Assembly (NCBI GenBank): GCA_044445965.1 | Contig: JBIOEJ010000012.1 | Location: forward strand, 1 to 64,000 | Length of the DNA stretch: 64,000 nt | Source: GAS188 sp044445965 | GTDB lineage: Bacteria; Pseudomonadota; Alphaproteobacteria; Rhizobiales; Beijerinckiaceae | Reading direction: 5' to 3' | Program-made: the position numbers and the translations under genes | Notes under the pieces: model-generated | Seen by the model: only the letters and a program-made list of their open reading frames with translations | Database searches by the model: none | Told to the model about the DNA's origin: nothing | Shown: piece by piece, positions 9,291 through 16,903 of the stretch | Position numbering within the stretch: the stretch's first letter is position 1 | Layout: every line of letters begins with the position of its first letter

Positions 9291-10865
9291 ATGATCTCCA
9301 AGCGCAGCCTCTTTGCATTGTGCCTGTCGGCACTGTTCGCCGCCGGCGCCTCGCCCGAGGCCGGCGCCCAGTCGGCGCCGGTGGTCGTCGGCACCTCGCA
9401 GGTGCCGCGCCATTTCAACGGCGCGATCCAGTCCGGCGTCGCGACCGCCATGATCAGCACGCAGGTCTTTGCGAGCCCCTTGCGCTATGACGAGAACTGG
9501 AACCCGCAGCCCTATCTCGCGCAATCCTGGGAGGTCTCTCCGGACGGGCTGACTGTCACGCTGCATCTCGTCCACAATGCAGTATTCCATGACGGCCAGC
9601 CCGTGACCTCCGAGGATGTCGCCTTCTCGATCGGGGTCATCAAGGCGAACCATCCCTTCAAGACCATGCTGGAGCCGGTCGCCTCGGTCGACACCCCGGA
9701 CCCCTATACCGTCGTCATCCATCTCTCGCGGCCGCATCCGGCCTTGCTGCTCGCGATGTCGCCGGCCCTGATGCCGATCCTGCCCAAGCACGTCTATGCC
9801 AACGGCGATATCCAGACGAACCCCGCCAATCTGAAGCCGATCGGTTCAGGGCCCTTCAAGCTCGTCGACTACAAGCAGGGCGAATATGTCGAGCTCGAGA
9901 AGTTCGACAAGTTCTTCATTCCGGGCAGGCCGAAGCTCGACAAGATCATCTTCAAGATCATCGCCGACGAGACCAGCATCGCGCTCTCGGCGGAACGCGG
10001 CGAGATCAATATCGTCCCCTTCATGACCCGCGTTCATGACATCGATCGGCTCTCCAAGGCGCCGAATCTCTTCGTCACCCCCAAGGGGAATGAGGGCATC
10101 GGGCCGCTCAACTGGCTCGCCTTCAACACCGCAAAGAAACCCCTCGACGATGTGCGCGTGCGCCGCGCCATCGCCTATGCGGCCAATCGCGATTTCATCG
10201 TCGGCAAGCTGATGAGCGGGCGAGCCCAGCCGGCGACGGGGCCGATCGTTCCGACATCCCCGCTCGCCGAGCCCGATGTCGAGACCTACAAGCTCGATCT
10301 CGCCAAATCCGAAGCGCTGCTCGACGAGGCGGGTTTCAAGAAGGGCGCCGATGGGACGCGCCTTTCGCTGACGATCGACTACCTGCCGGGCGGAGACGAG
10401 CAGCAGAAGAACGTCGCGGAATATCTGCGGGCGCAGCTCAAGCGCGTTGGCATCGCGCTCGAGGTGCGCTCGGCGCCGGATTTCCCGACCTGGGCGAAGC
10501 GCGTTTCGAACTGGGATTTCGACCTGACGATGGACGCGGTGTTCAACTGGGGCGACCCCGTCATCGGGGTGGCGCGCACCTATCTTTCGAGCAACATCCG
10601 CAAGGGCGTGATCTGGTCGAACACGCAGCAATACGCCAACCCGAAAGTGGACGAGCTCTTGAACGCCGCGGCCGTCGAGAGGGATCCGGTCAAGCGAAAG
10701 GCGCTCTACAGCGAATTCCAGAAGATCGTCGTCTCCGACGTGCCGATCTATTTCGTCAACGTGCTCCCCTACTACACGGCCTTTGACAAGAGGCTGATGA
10801 ACCTGCCGCTCTCGATTTGGGGCGTGATGTCTCCGCTTGACGAGCTTTCCTGGTCGAAGCCCTGA
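9291..10865 (+). CDS. Peptide/oligopeptide-type ABC transporter substrate-binding protein (SBP family 5), Sec-exported
   Basis: A 524-residue periplasmic binding protein, paralogous to 4156-5754 throughout: HFNGAIQSG, QPYLAQSWEVS, TSEDVAFS, PDFPTWAKRVSNW and KALYSEFQKIV all recur. It differs in having a Sec-type signal (MISKRSLFALCLSALF, then a GAQSAP cleavage region) instead of a Tat signal. The ATG at 9291 is preceded by CAGGAGG; an in-frame ATG at 9258 lacks a good site and would overlap the CobW gene. The DppB-like permease begins 22 bp after its stop, so this is the primary partner of that transporter. The ligand is unknown. Confidence 0.93.
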   Translation: MISKRSLFALCLSALFAAGASPEAGAQSAPVVVGTSQVPRHFNGAIQSGVATAMISTQVFASPLRYDENWNPQPYLAQSWEVSPDGLTVTLHLVHNAVFHDGQPVTSEDVAFSIGVIKANHPFKTMLEPVASVDTPDPYTVVIHLSRPHPALLLAMSPALMPILPKHVYANGDIQTNPANLKPIGSGPFKLVDYKQGEYVELEKFDKFFIPGRPKLDKIIFKIIADETSIALSAERGEINIVPFMTRVHDIDRLSKAPNLFVTPKGNEGIGPLNWLAFNTAKKPLDDVRVRRAIAYAANRDFIVGKLMSGRAQPATGPIVPTSPLAEPDVETYKLDLAKSEALLDEAGFKKGADGTRLSLTIDYLPGGDEQQKNVAEYLRAQLKRVGIALEVRSAPDFPTWAKRVSNWDFDLTMDAVFNWGDPVIGVARTYLSSNIRKGVIWSNTQQYANPKVDELLNAAAVERDPVKRKALYSEFQKIVVSDVPIYFVNVLPYYTAFDKRLMNLPLSIWGVMSPLDELSWSKP

Positions 10866-10887
10866 GGCCTCGCGCCGGGCCCGTCGC

Positions 10888-11865
10888 ATGCGCGCGCTGA
10901 CCGCGGCACTTCGGCGCGTCGTCTATGCGCTCGTCCTCATCCTCGTCGTCATCGTCTTCAACTTCACCCTCATCCACCTCGCCCCGGGCGATCCCGCCGA
11001 CGTCATCGCCGGCGAGATGGGCGGCGCGAGCCCCGAACTCATGGCGCAGATCCGTCACAGCTACGGTCTCGACCAGAGCTTCCTCGCGCAGCTATGGATT
11101 TATCTCGGCAAGGCCCTGCAGGGCGATCTCGGCAGATCCTATTATTTCAACTCGCCCGTCATCAGCCTTGTCCTGCAGCGCGTGCCGGCAACGCTGCTCC
11201 TGGTCGTGACCGCGCTCACGGCCGCGATCGTCGGCGGCACGCTGCTCGGCGTCGTAGCCTCGCGCCGGCCGAACGGGATCGTCAGCCATATCGTCACCAT
11301 TCTCGGACTCGTCGGCTTCTCGGCGCCCGTCTTCTGGACCGGCATCGTCCTCATCTTGATCTTCGCCTCCGCGATCCCGATCTTTCCGGTCGGCGACATG
11401 TATGACGTCACGAAAGCGGGCGGCAGCTTCGCCGCCCGAACGCTCGATGTCGCCCATCATCTCATCTTGCCGGCAGTCACGCTCGCAATCGTCTATCTCG
11501 CGCAATATAGCCGGCTCGCGCGCGCCGCGATGCTCGAGGTCCTCAACGCCGATTATGTGCGCACCGCGCGCGCCAAGGGGCTCCCCGAACGGCTCGTCAT
11601 CTTCAAGCACGCCTTGCGCAACGCCATGCTGCCGATCGTGACCATCGCGGGACTGCAGTTCAGCCAGGTGTTCGCGGGCGCCGTGCTGGTCGAGGCGGTG
11701 TTCAACTGGCCGGGGCTCGGACGGCTCGCCTATGAATCGATCCTGCGCCGCGACACACCGACCCTGCTGGGAATCCTGCTCGGCGCCGCGGTGATCGTGA
11801 TCGTGGTCAATGTTCTCACCGATCTTTCCTACCGTATCATCGATCCGCGCATCAGGATGAGCTGA
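10888..11865 (+). CDS. Dipeptide-type ABC transporter permease (DppB-like)
   Basis: A 325-residue inner-membrane permease of the DppB/OppB family. The first transmembrane helix, LVLILVVIVFNFTLIHLAPGDP, ends in the family's APGDP signature. The cytoplasmic coupling (EAA) loop reads YVRTARAKGLPERLVIFKHALRNAMLPIV and is followed by FNWPGLGRLAYESI. The ATG at 10888 was preferred to the upstream in-frame ATG at 10837, which would overlap the binding-protein gene by 29 bp. The stop overlaps the next ATG by one base. It forms the heterodimeric channel with the downstream DppC-like protein. Confidence 0.95.
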   Translation: MRALTAALRRVVYALVLILVVIVFNFTLIHLAPGDPADVIAGEMGGASPELMAQIRHSYGLDQSFLAQLWIYLGKALQGDLGRSYYFNSPVISLVLQRVPATLLLVVTALTAAIVGGTLLGVVASRRPNGIVSHIVTILGLVGFSAPVFWTGIVLILIFASAIPIFPVGDMYDVTKAGGSFAARTLDVAHHLILPAVTLAIVYLAQYSRLARAAMLEVLNADYVRTARAKGLPERLVIFKHALRNAMLPIVTIAGLQFSQVFAGAVLVEAVFNWPGLGRLAYESILRRDTPTLLGILLGAAVIVIVVNVLTDLSYRIIDPRIRMS

Positions 11866-12773
11866 TGAACGTCTCGTCCCCCGAAGCGGTGAGGGCCGGT
11901 CTCGTCTGCGAAGTCCAGGCCACCGCGCCACCGCCCGGTCCGGCGCGCGAGGCTTGGCGCATGTTCCTGCGCAACCGGACGGCGGTCGCCGGTCTGATCA
12001 TTCTCATCGCCATTCTTGCGATCACGATAATCGGTCCGTCCGTTTACCGGGTCGATCCTTTCGACATCATCTCCACGCCGCTCATGCCGCCGGGCGATTC
12101 CGACGCACTATTGGGCACCGACTATATCGGACGTGACCTCCTCGCCGGGATCATCGTCGGGGGCCGCGCGAGCCTGCTCGTGGGCGCGACGGCAGCCGCG
12201 CTCACCATGCTGATCGGCGTCGTCGTCGGTGCGCTCGCCGGCTTCTATGGCGGTTTCGTCGACCGAGCCCTGATGCGGGTGACCGAGTTCTTCCAGGTCC
12301 TGCCGCCGCTCCTCCTCGCGATGACGCTCGTGACGCTGTTCTCGCCCTCGCTCGTGACCATAGCCGTCTCGATCGGCGTCGTCAGCTGGACCGGCGCCGC
12401 GCGGCTCACCCGCGCCGAGTTCTTGCGCATCCGCGAGCTCGAATATGTCAAGGCCGCGCGCTCGATCGGAGCACGCAGCCGCTATGTCATATGGCGCGTG
12501 ATCCTGCCGAACGCATTGCCACCGCTCATCGTCTCCGCGACGCTCGCGGTCGGCGTCGCGATCCTCTTCGAGAGCGGCTTAAGCTTCCTCGGCCTCGGAG
12601 ACCCTAACGTCATGAGCTGGGGCCTGATGATCGGCGGCAACCGGCAGTATATGCTCGACGCCTGGTGGGCGGCGACGATACCGGGCATCGCGATCTTCCT
12701 CACCGTGCTCAGCATCAGCCTAATCGGGGACGGCCTGAACGAGGCGTTCAACCCGAGGCTGCGCGAGCGATGA
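11865..12773 (+). CDS. Dipeptide-type ABC transporter permease (DppC-like)
   Basis: A 302-residue inner-membrane permease of the DppC/OppC family. An N-terminal cytoplasmic segment of about 35 residues is typical of DppC. It precedes the first membrane helix and the family block LLGTDYIGRDLLAGIIVGGRASLLVG. The EAA loop is YVKAARSIGARSRYVIWRVILPNALPPLIV, and SFLGLGDPNVMSWG sits near the end. ATGA coupling links it to genes on both sides. It pairs with the DppB-like protein and the two ATPases downstream to form a complete importer. Confidence 0.95.
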   Translation: MNVSSPEAVRAGLVCEVQATAPPPGPAREAWRMFLRNRTAVAGLIILIAILAITIIGPSVYRVDPFDIISTPLMPPGDSDALLGTDYIGRDLLAGIIVGGRASLLVGATAAALTMLIGVVVGALAGFYGGFVDRALMRVTEFFQVLPPLLLAMTLVTLFSPSLVTIAVSIGVVSWTGAARLTRAEFLRIRELEYVKAARSIGARSRYVIWRVILPNALPPLIVSATLAVGVAILFESGLSFLGLGDPNVMSWGLMIGGNRQYMLDAWWAATIPGIAIFLTVLSISLIGDGLNEAFNPRLRER

Positions 12774-13765
12774 GCGGCGAGAGGCTGCTGACGATCGAGG
12801 CCTTGCGCGTCGCATTCCGCACGCGCGCCGGCGATGTTACCGTGGTGCGCGATCTTTCGCTCGCGCTCGATGGCGGTGAGACGCTCTGCCTCGTGGGTGA
12901 ATCGGGCAGCGGCAAGAGTATGACGGCGCTCGCCGTGATGGGCCTCGTGCCGGCCCCGACCGGGGCGATACGCGGCGGCAGCATCAGGCTCGCGGGCGAG
13001 GAACTCGTCGGAGCCGATCCCGAGCGGCTGCGCCGGATTCGCGGCAAGGAGATCGCCATGATCTTCCAGGAGCCGATGACGGCGCTCAATCCGGTCTTCA
13101 GCATCGGCGAGCAGATCGCCGAGACCCTCGTCGCGCATGAGGGGCTCGGCCGGGCCGCGGCGCTGCGCCAGGCGGTCGAGCTCATCGCCGCCGTCGGTAT
13201 CCCGGCGCCCGAGCGGCGCATTCGCGAATACCCGCATCAGCTCTCGGGCGGCATGCGGCAGCGCGCCATGATCGCCATGGCGCTCGCCTGCCGTCCGAAG
13301 CTCGTCATCGCCGACGAGCCGACGACCGCGCTCGACGTCACCGTCCAGGCCCAGATTCTCGATCTTCTCAAGGACATCCAGCGCCGCTTCGGCACCGCGA
13401 TCCTACTCATCACCCACGATATGGGTGTCGTCGCGGAGGTCGCGGACCGGGTCGCCGTCATGTATGCCGGCCGCAAGGTGGAGGAGGGGCGCGCCGCGGA
13501 CGTGCTCGAGCGGCCGGTCCATCCCTACACAAGGGCGCTGATCGCCTGCGCGCCGCGGCTGACCGTCGGGGATGGGGAGCGCGAGCTCCTCGAGGAGATC
13601 CCCGGCATCGTGCCCTCGATGCTCAGCCTGCCGCCGGGCTGTGCCTTCGAGCCGCGCTGCCGGGACGCGCTGCCCCGCTGTCGAATCGAGGCTCCGCCGG
13701 AATTTCCACTAGGGCCCCATCGGCGAAGCGCCTGCTGGCTGATGTCCACGGAGAAGGTCGCGTGA
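12770..13765 (+). CDS. Dipeptide-type ABC transporter ATP-binding protein (DppD-like)
   Basis: A 331-residue ATPase. Walker A is GESGSGKS near residue 45, the signature is LSGGMRQRAMIAMAL, Walker B is LVIADEPTTALDV, and the H-loop is LLITHDMG. The C-terminal oligopeptide-transporter extension contains the cysteine-rich PPGCAFEPRCRDALPRC segment, which in DppD/OppD relatives binds an iron-sulfur cluster. The open frame runs upstream to 12665, but the ATG at 12770 overlaps the permease stop, matches the operon pattern, and begins the conserved LLTIEALRVAF strand. Confidence 0.95.
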   Translation: MSGERLLTIEALRVAFRTRAGDVTVVRDLSLALDGGETLCLVGESGSGKSMTALAVMGLVPAPTGAIRGGSIRLAGEELVGADPERLRRIRGKEIAMIFQEPMTALNPVFSIGEQIAETLVAHEGLGRAAALRQAVELIAAVGIPAPERRIREYPHQLSGGMRQRAMIAMALACRPKLVIADEPTTALDVTVQAQILDLLKDIQRRFGTAILLITHDMGVVAEVADRVAVMYAGRKVEEGRAADVLERPVHPYTRALIACAPRLTVGDGERELLEEIPGIVPSMLSLPPGCAFEPRCRDALPRCRIEAPPEFPLGPHRRSACWLMSTEKVA

Positions 13766-14769
13766 GCGAGGCGCCGCTCCTGCGCGTCCGTGACCTAAAG
13801 GTCCATTTCGAGATGCGCAACGCCCTTCCCTTCGCGGCGGCAAAATATGTCCATGCGGTCGACGGGGTCGGCTTCGATGTCCGGCGCGGCAGCACTTTCG
13901 GCATCGTCGGGGAGAGCGGTTCCGGGAAGACGACGACCGCGCTCACCGTGATGCGCCTCGCCCCCGCCACAAGCGGGACCGTCGAGTTCGATGGGGAAGA
14001 TCTTCTAGCGCTCGAGGGCGAGGCGCTGCGCCGTGCGCGCCGGCGCTTCCAGATGATCTTCCAGGATCCCTATTCGTCCCTCAATCCGAGGCTGCGTGCC
14101 GGCGCCATCGTGAGGGAGCCGCTCGATCTCATGGATGTCGGTTCGTCGTCCGAGCGCGATGCTCGCGTCAACGAGATCTTCGAGAATGTGGGCCTGAGGC
14201 CCGAGCAGAAGGCGCTCTTCCCCCATCAATTCTCGGGCGGGCAGCGTCAGCGCATCGCCATTGCGCGGGCGCTGGCGACGCAGCCGGAGCTGATCGTCTG
14301 CGACGAGCCGGTCTCCGCCCTCGACCTCGCGATCCAGGCGCAGGTCCTCAATCTGCTTGTGCGGCTGCAACGCCGCCTGCGCTTGACCTTCCTCTTCATC
14401 TCTCATGATCTGGGTATCGTCGAGCACATATGCGACGAGCTCGCGGTCATGTATCTCGGACGCATCATCGAGATGAGCGATCGGGCGAGCCTGTTCCGAC
14501 GCCCTCTGCACCCCTACACTTGGGTGCTCCTGTCGGCCGTGCCGGGGGTCGGCCGGTCGGCCGCACGCGTGCGGCTCAAGGGCGATCCGCCGAGCCCGAT
14601 CGACCTGCCGTCCGGCTGTCGCTTCGCCGGGCGCTGCCCCTTCGCCGAGGAGCGCTGCCGGCGCGAGGATCCGGCCCTGAGGCCCGTCGCCGAAGGCCAG
14701 CTCGTCGCTTGCCATCTCGTCACCGATGACGGGGTCGCGCCGCACCATGCGGGAACTGCGGTGCGTTGA
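13762..14769 (+). CDS. Dipeptide-type ABC transporter ATP-binding protein (DppF-like)
   Basis: A 335-residue second ATPase of the importer. It begins with GTG at 13762, inside the stop of the DppD-like gene. Walker A is GESGSGKTT, the Q-loop region is MIFQDPYSSLNPRLR (diagnostic of DppF/OppF), the signature is FSGGQRQRIAIARAL, and Walker B is LIVCDEPVSALDL. A cysteine-bearing C-terminal segment (SGCRFAGRCPFAEERC) mirrors that of DppD. This is the last gene of the run 4156-14769 and converges on the MarR gene. A short hairpin (14772-14787) lies between them. Confidence 0.95.
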   Translation: MSEAPLLRVRDLKVHFEMRNALPFAAAKYVHAVDGVGFDVRRGSTFGIVGESGSGKTTTALTVMRLAPATSGTVEFDGEDLLALEGEALRRARRRFQMIFQDPYSSLNPRLRAGAIVREPLDLMDVGSSSERDARVNEIFENVGLRPEQKALFPHQFSGGQRQRIAIARALATQPELIVCDEPVSALDLAIQAQVLNLLVRLQRRLRLTFLFISHDLGIVEHICDELAVMYLGRIIEMSDRASLFRRPLHPYTWVLLSAVPGVGRSAARVRLKGDPPSPIDLPSGCRFAGRCPFAEERCRREDPALRPVAEGQLVACHLVTDDGVAPHHAGTAVR

Positions 14770-14771
14770 CC

Positions 14772-14787
14772 TCTCACTTTTGTGAGA
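14772..14787. terminator. Short convergent hairpin (candidate terminator)
   Basis: A 6-bp stem TCTCAC/GTGAGA around a TTTT loop sits three bases after the DppF stop and about 20 bases from the MarR stop, which converges on it. The stem is short and there is no long T-run, so bidirectional termination is only plausible. Confidence 0.35.
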
Positions 14788-14808
14788 CCTTTAGTCCGAG
14801 GCCATCAT

Positions 14809-15345
14809 CTACTCCGAGGCCATTATCAGGCCGAGTGCGCGGGCGACGACGTGCTGTTCTTCCCGCGATAGAATGCCGGCGAGCTTCCGTTCCGTTTCGG
14901 CATGATCTCGCATGGCGGGCTCGACGACGCGACGGCCCTGCGCCGTCAATTCCACGACCACGCCTCTGCCATCGGTTTCATCGGCCAGGCGGCGCACATA
15001 TCCTGCCTTTTCAAGGCGACGCAGGATATTGGACAAGCCTCCCGATGTGAGAATCAGCGTATCGAGCAAGCGCTTCGGCGTCATGCGATAGGGAGCGCCC
15101 TCCACGCGTAGCGTCGCCAGCACGGCGTAGGCGGGGTATTTGAGCCTATGCTTGCCAAGCGTGCGGTTGACCGTCTTCAAGATGAGCTCATGCAGATGCA
15201 GGAGGCGACCGACCACCGCCTTTCCCGAGCAATCGATATCGGGGAATTCGCGGCGCCAGCGCCGCATGCCGGCGCCGACCCGGTCATTTTTCCAGATTTC
15301 CGTCGACTGCTCCGCGTCGACGCTTCGCAAGGTCGCCTTGCGCAT
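14809..15345 (-). CDS. MarR-family transcriptional regulator
   Basis: A 178-residue winged-helix regulator. The core spans LKYPAYAVLATLRVEG, a helix-turn-helix TPKRLLDTLILTSGGLSNILRRLEKAGYVRR, and the wing ADETDGRGVVVELTAQG, which is the diagnostic DxRxxxVxLTxxG pattern of MarR. The ATG at 15345 has a strong AGGAGG-type site seven bases upstream; the open frame continues to 15522 without support. It is divergent from the spermidine-type binding protein at 15558, and a 20-bp inverted repeat (15426-15445) lies between them. It may respond to a small acid or aromatic ligand and control the flanking transport genes. Confidence 0.92.
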   Translation of the reverse strand: MRKATLRSVDAEQSTEIWKNDRVGAGMRRWRREFPDIDCSGKAVVGRLLHLHELILKTVNRTLGKHRLKYPAYAVLATLRVEGAPYRMTPKRLLDTLILTSGGLSNILRRLEKAGYVRRLADETDGRGVVVELTAQGRRVVEPAMRDHAETERKLAGILSREEQHVVARALGLIMASE

Positions 15346-15425
15346 GTCCTCCTCGCTCTCTCCTGTGCGCGGGGCGCAACATCTGCGAAACGGCCGGCAA
15401 AATCCATGCGCATCATGCCTCCTAA

Positions 15426-15445
15426 TTATCTTTCTTGAAAGACAA
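15426..15445. promoter_or_regulatory. Candidate MarR operator
   Basis: Inverted repeat TTATCTTTC-TT-GAAAGACAA in the divergent gap between marR (15345) and the binding-protein gene (15558). The nine-base arms match at eight positions. Size, symmetry and position suit a MarR dimer site controlling both directions. This is inferred from sequence alone. Confidence 0.5.
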
Positions 15446-15557
15446 ACCAAGGCGTGTTTGGATGGCTTCGCCGGAGTGAATGGAAGAGGCTCTCGCTTCC
15501 AGCGCGGCGGGCTCCCCGGCAATCGCGTGGCCGCGCCCCATCGGTGAGGAGTTGAAA

Positions 15558-16586
15558 ATGCTATCAGCAGCGCGCTTGGCGATGATCGCTATATTGTCTG
15601 CAGGCTTGTCTGTCGCTGCCTCCGCGCAAGCGGAGGAGTTGGTGGTCGGGTCCTTCGGCGGCTCGTTCGCCGACAACGTCAAGGCCTGCCATGTCGCGGC
15701 TTTCGAGAAGGCGACGGGCGCGACCGTGGCTCTGAAGCTCGGCAGCTCGTCGCAATTCGCGGCATCGATCCGGGCGTCCGGCGGCAACTCGGACATGGAT
15801 GTCGTCTTCATCGACAATTCTCTTGCCGTGCAGGTTCACAACGAAAAACTCAGCGAGACGATCGATCGCAGCAAGCTCGCCCATGCGGGCGAGATCATCG
15901 CGAATGCCTGGGGCGTCGATGATTCCTACGTCGTCGCGATGGTGAGCGCGACGACGCTCGTCTACAATCCCAAGGCCGTGAAGACGCCGCCAACCTCCTG
16001 GCTTGATCTCTTCGATCCGCAATATGCCGGCAAATATGCCATCGGCGATTTCAGCGGCACCTCCGGCTGGCAGTTCTTCCTCGCGCTGAACAAGATCAAG
16101 GGTGGCACCCTCGACAATATCGACCCCGGCATCGAGGCGATCAAGCCGCTCGCCAAAGGTTCGGCCGTGCTCTACACCCAGGCGGATCAGATCGTCTCGC
16201 TCTTCGAGCGCGGGGAGATCGTCATCGCCGCCTGGTATCCGGATAGAGCCGGCGTGGCTGCCGACAAAGGCCTCCCGCTCGCCGTGGCCTATCCGAAGGA
16301 AGGCTCGGTCGGCATCCTTCCCGCCGTCCTCATTCCCAAGGGCACCAAGAAGCTCGACCTCGCCCACAAGTTCATCGACGTCGTGCTGTCCGCGGAAGGT
16401 CAGAAGTGCTTCTCTGAAAAGGCTTATATCGGCTCTGTCAACAAGAGCGTGACCCTTTCCGACAAGGTTGCGCGGATCGCGCCGACCGGGGAGGCGCTCG
16501 ACAAACTGTGGTTCATCGATCCCGACATCTTGGCGAAGAACCTCCCCGCATGGACCCGCCGCTGGCAGCGCGAAGTCGTGCGCTGA
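15558..16586 (+). CDS. Spermidine/putrescine-type ABC transporter substrate-binding protein (PotD-like)
   Basis: A 342-residue periplasmic binding protein of the SBP_bac_8/PotD type. Signal peptide MLSAARLAMIAILSAGLSVAASAQA starts at the ATG at 15558, behind GTGAGGAG; the in-frame ATG at 15480 would bury the signal. Family blocks are VVGSFGGSFADNV near the mature N-terminus, LVYNPKAVKTPPTSWLDLFDP, and IAAWYPDRAG in lobe 2. The matching ATPase and permeases start at 16904, separated by a 317-bp gap filled with repeats. The ligand could be a polyamine or another small cation, or an organic acid, since PotD relatives have diversified widely. Confidence 0.92.
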   Translation: MLSAARLAMIAILSAGLSVAASAQAEELVVGSFGGSFADNVKACHVAAFEKATGATVALKLGSSSQFAASIRASGGNSDMDVVFIDNSLAVQVHNEKLSETIDRSKLAHAGEIIANAWGVDDSYVVAMVSATTLVYNPKAVKTPPTSWLDLFDPQYAGKYAIGDFSGTSGWQFFLALNKIKGGTLDNIDPGIEAIKPLAKGSAVLYTQADQIVSLFERGEIVIAAWYPDRAGVAADKGLPLAVAYPKEGSVGILPAVLIPKGTKKLDLAHKFIDVVLSAEGQKCFSEKAYIGSVNKSVTLSDKVARIAPTGEALDKLWFIDPDILAKNLPAWTRRWQREVVR

Positions 16587-16614
16587 TCGCGGATCAGGGA
16601 CGCAGTCGGCGATC

Positions 16615-16716
16615 TTAGAGCGCGATGATTTTTCTTCGAGTCATCACCCGCTCTAAGTTATTGTTTTGAGCATGATCTCTTCCAAAAACCGGCATCCACT
16701 TTTTGGGATCATGCTC
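16615..16716. repeat. Paired palindromic intergenic element
   Basis: Two hairpins in tandem. The first (16615-16656) has arms TTAGAGCG and CGCTCTAA with inner GATGA/TCATC. The second (16668-16716) has arms GAGCATGATC and GATCATGCTC around an internal AAACCGGC region. This layout resembles a repeat seen widely between genes in Bradyrhizobium and related rhizobia. It follows the binding-protein stop by about 30 bp, so it may also act as a processing or termination structure. Confidence 0.8.
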
Positions 16717-16884
16717 CAGTGCAGCGAATCCGAAATTCGCATCATATTGGAGCAACGCGCGGGGCGAATTTCGGATTCAAAAGCTGCACTAGCAAGTTAT
16801 TGTTTCTAGTGGGGTTTTCGAATTTGAAGTTCCTACCGCGCGCATGCCATCCATGTGACAGGAACTTCAAATTCACCACACTAG
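16717..16884 (-). repeat. Composite palindromic intergenic repeat, copy 2 (complete), inverted relative to copy 1
   Basis: Read on the minus strand, 16884-16748 matches 3597-3731 almost base for base. It starts CTAGTGTGGT, carries the GAATTTGAAGTTCC and GGAACTTCAAATTC arms and the linker AAACAATAACTTG, then CTAGTGCAGC. Here the second palindrome is complete and ends GCTGCACTG. It directly abuts the paired palindrome at 16615-16716, so the whole gap between the binding protein and its ATPase is repeat DNA. A reading frame across it (16719-16907) is not a gene. Confidence 0.9.
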
Positions 16885-16903
16885 CGAGCCGCCGAGATCC
16901 TCG

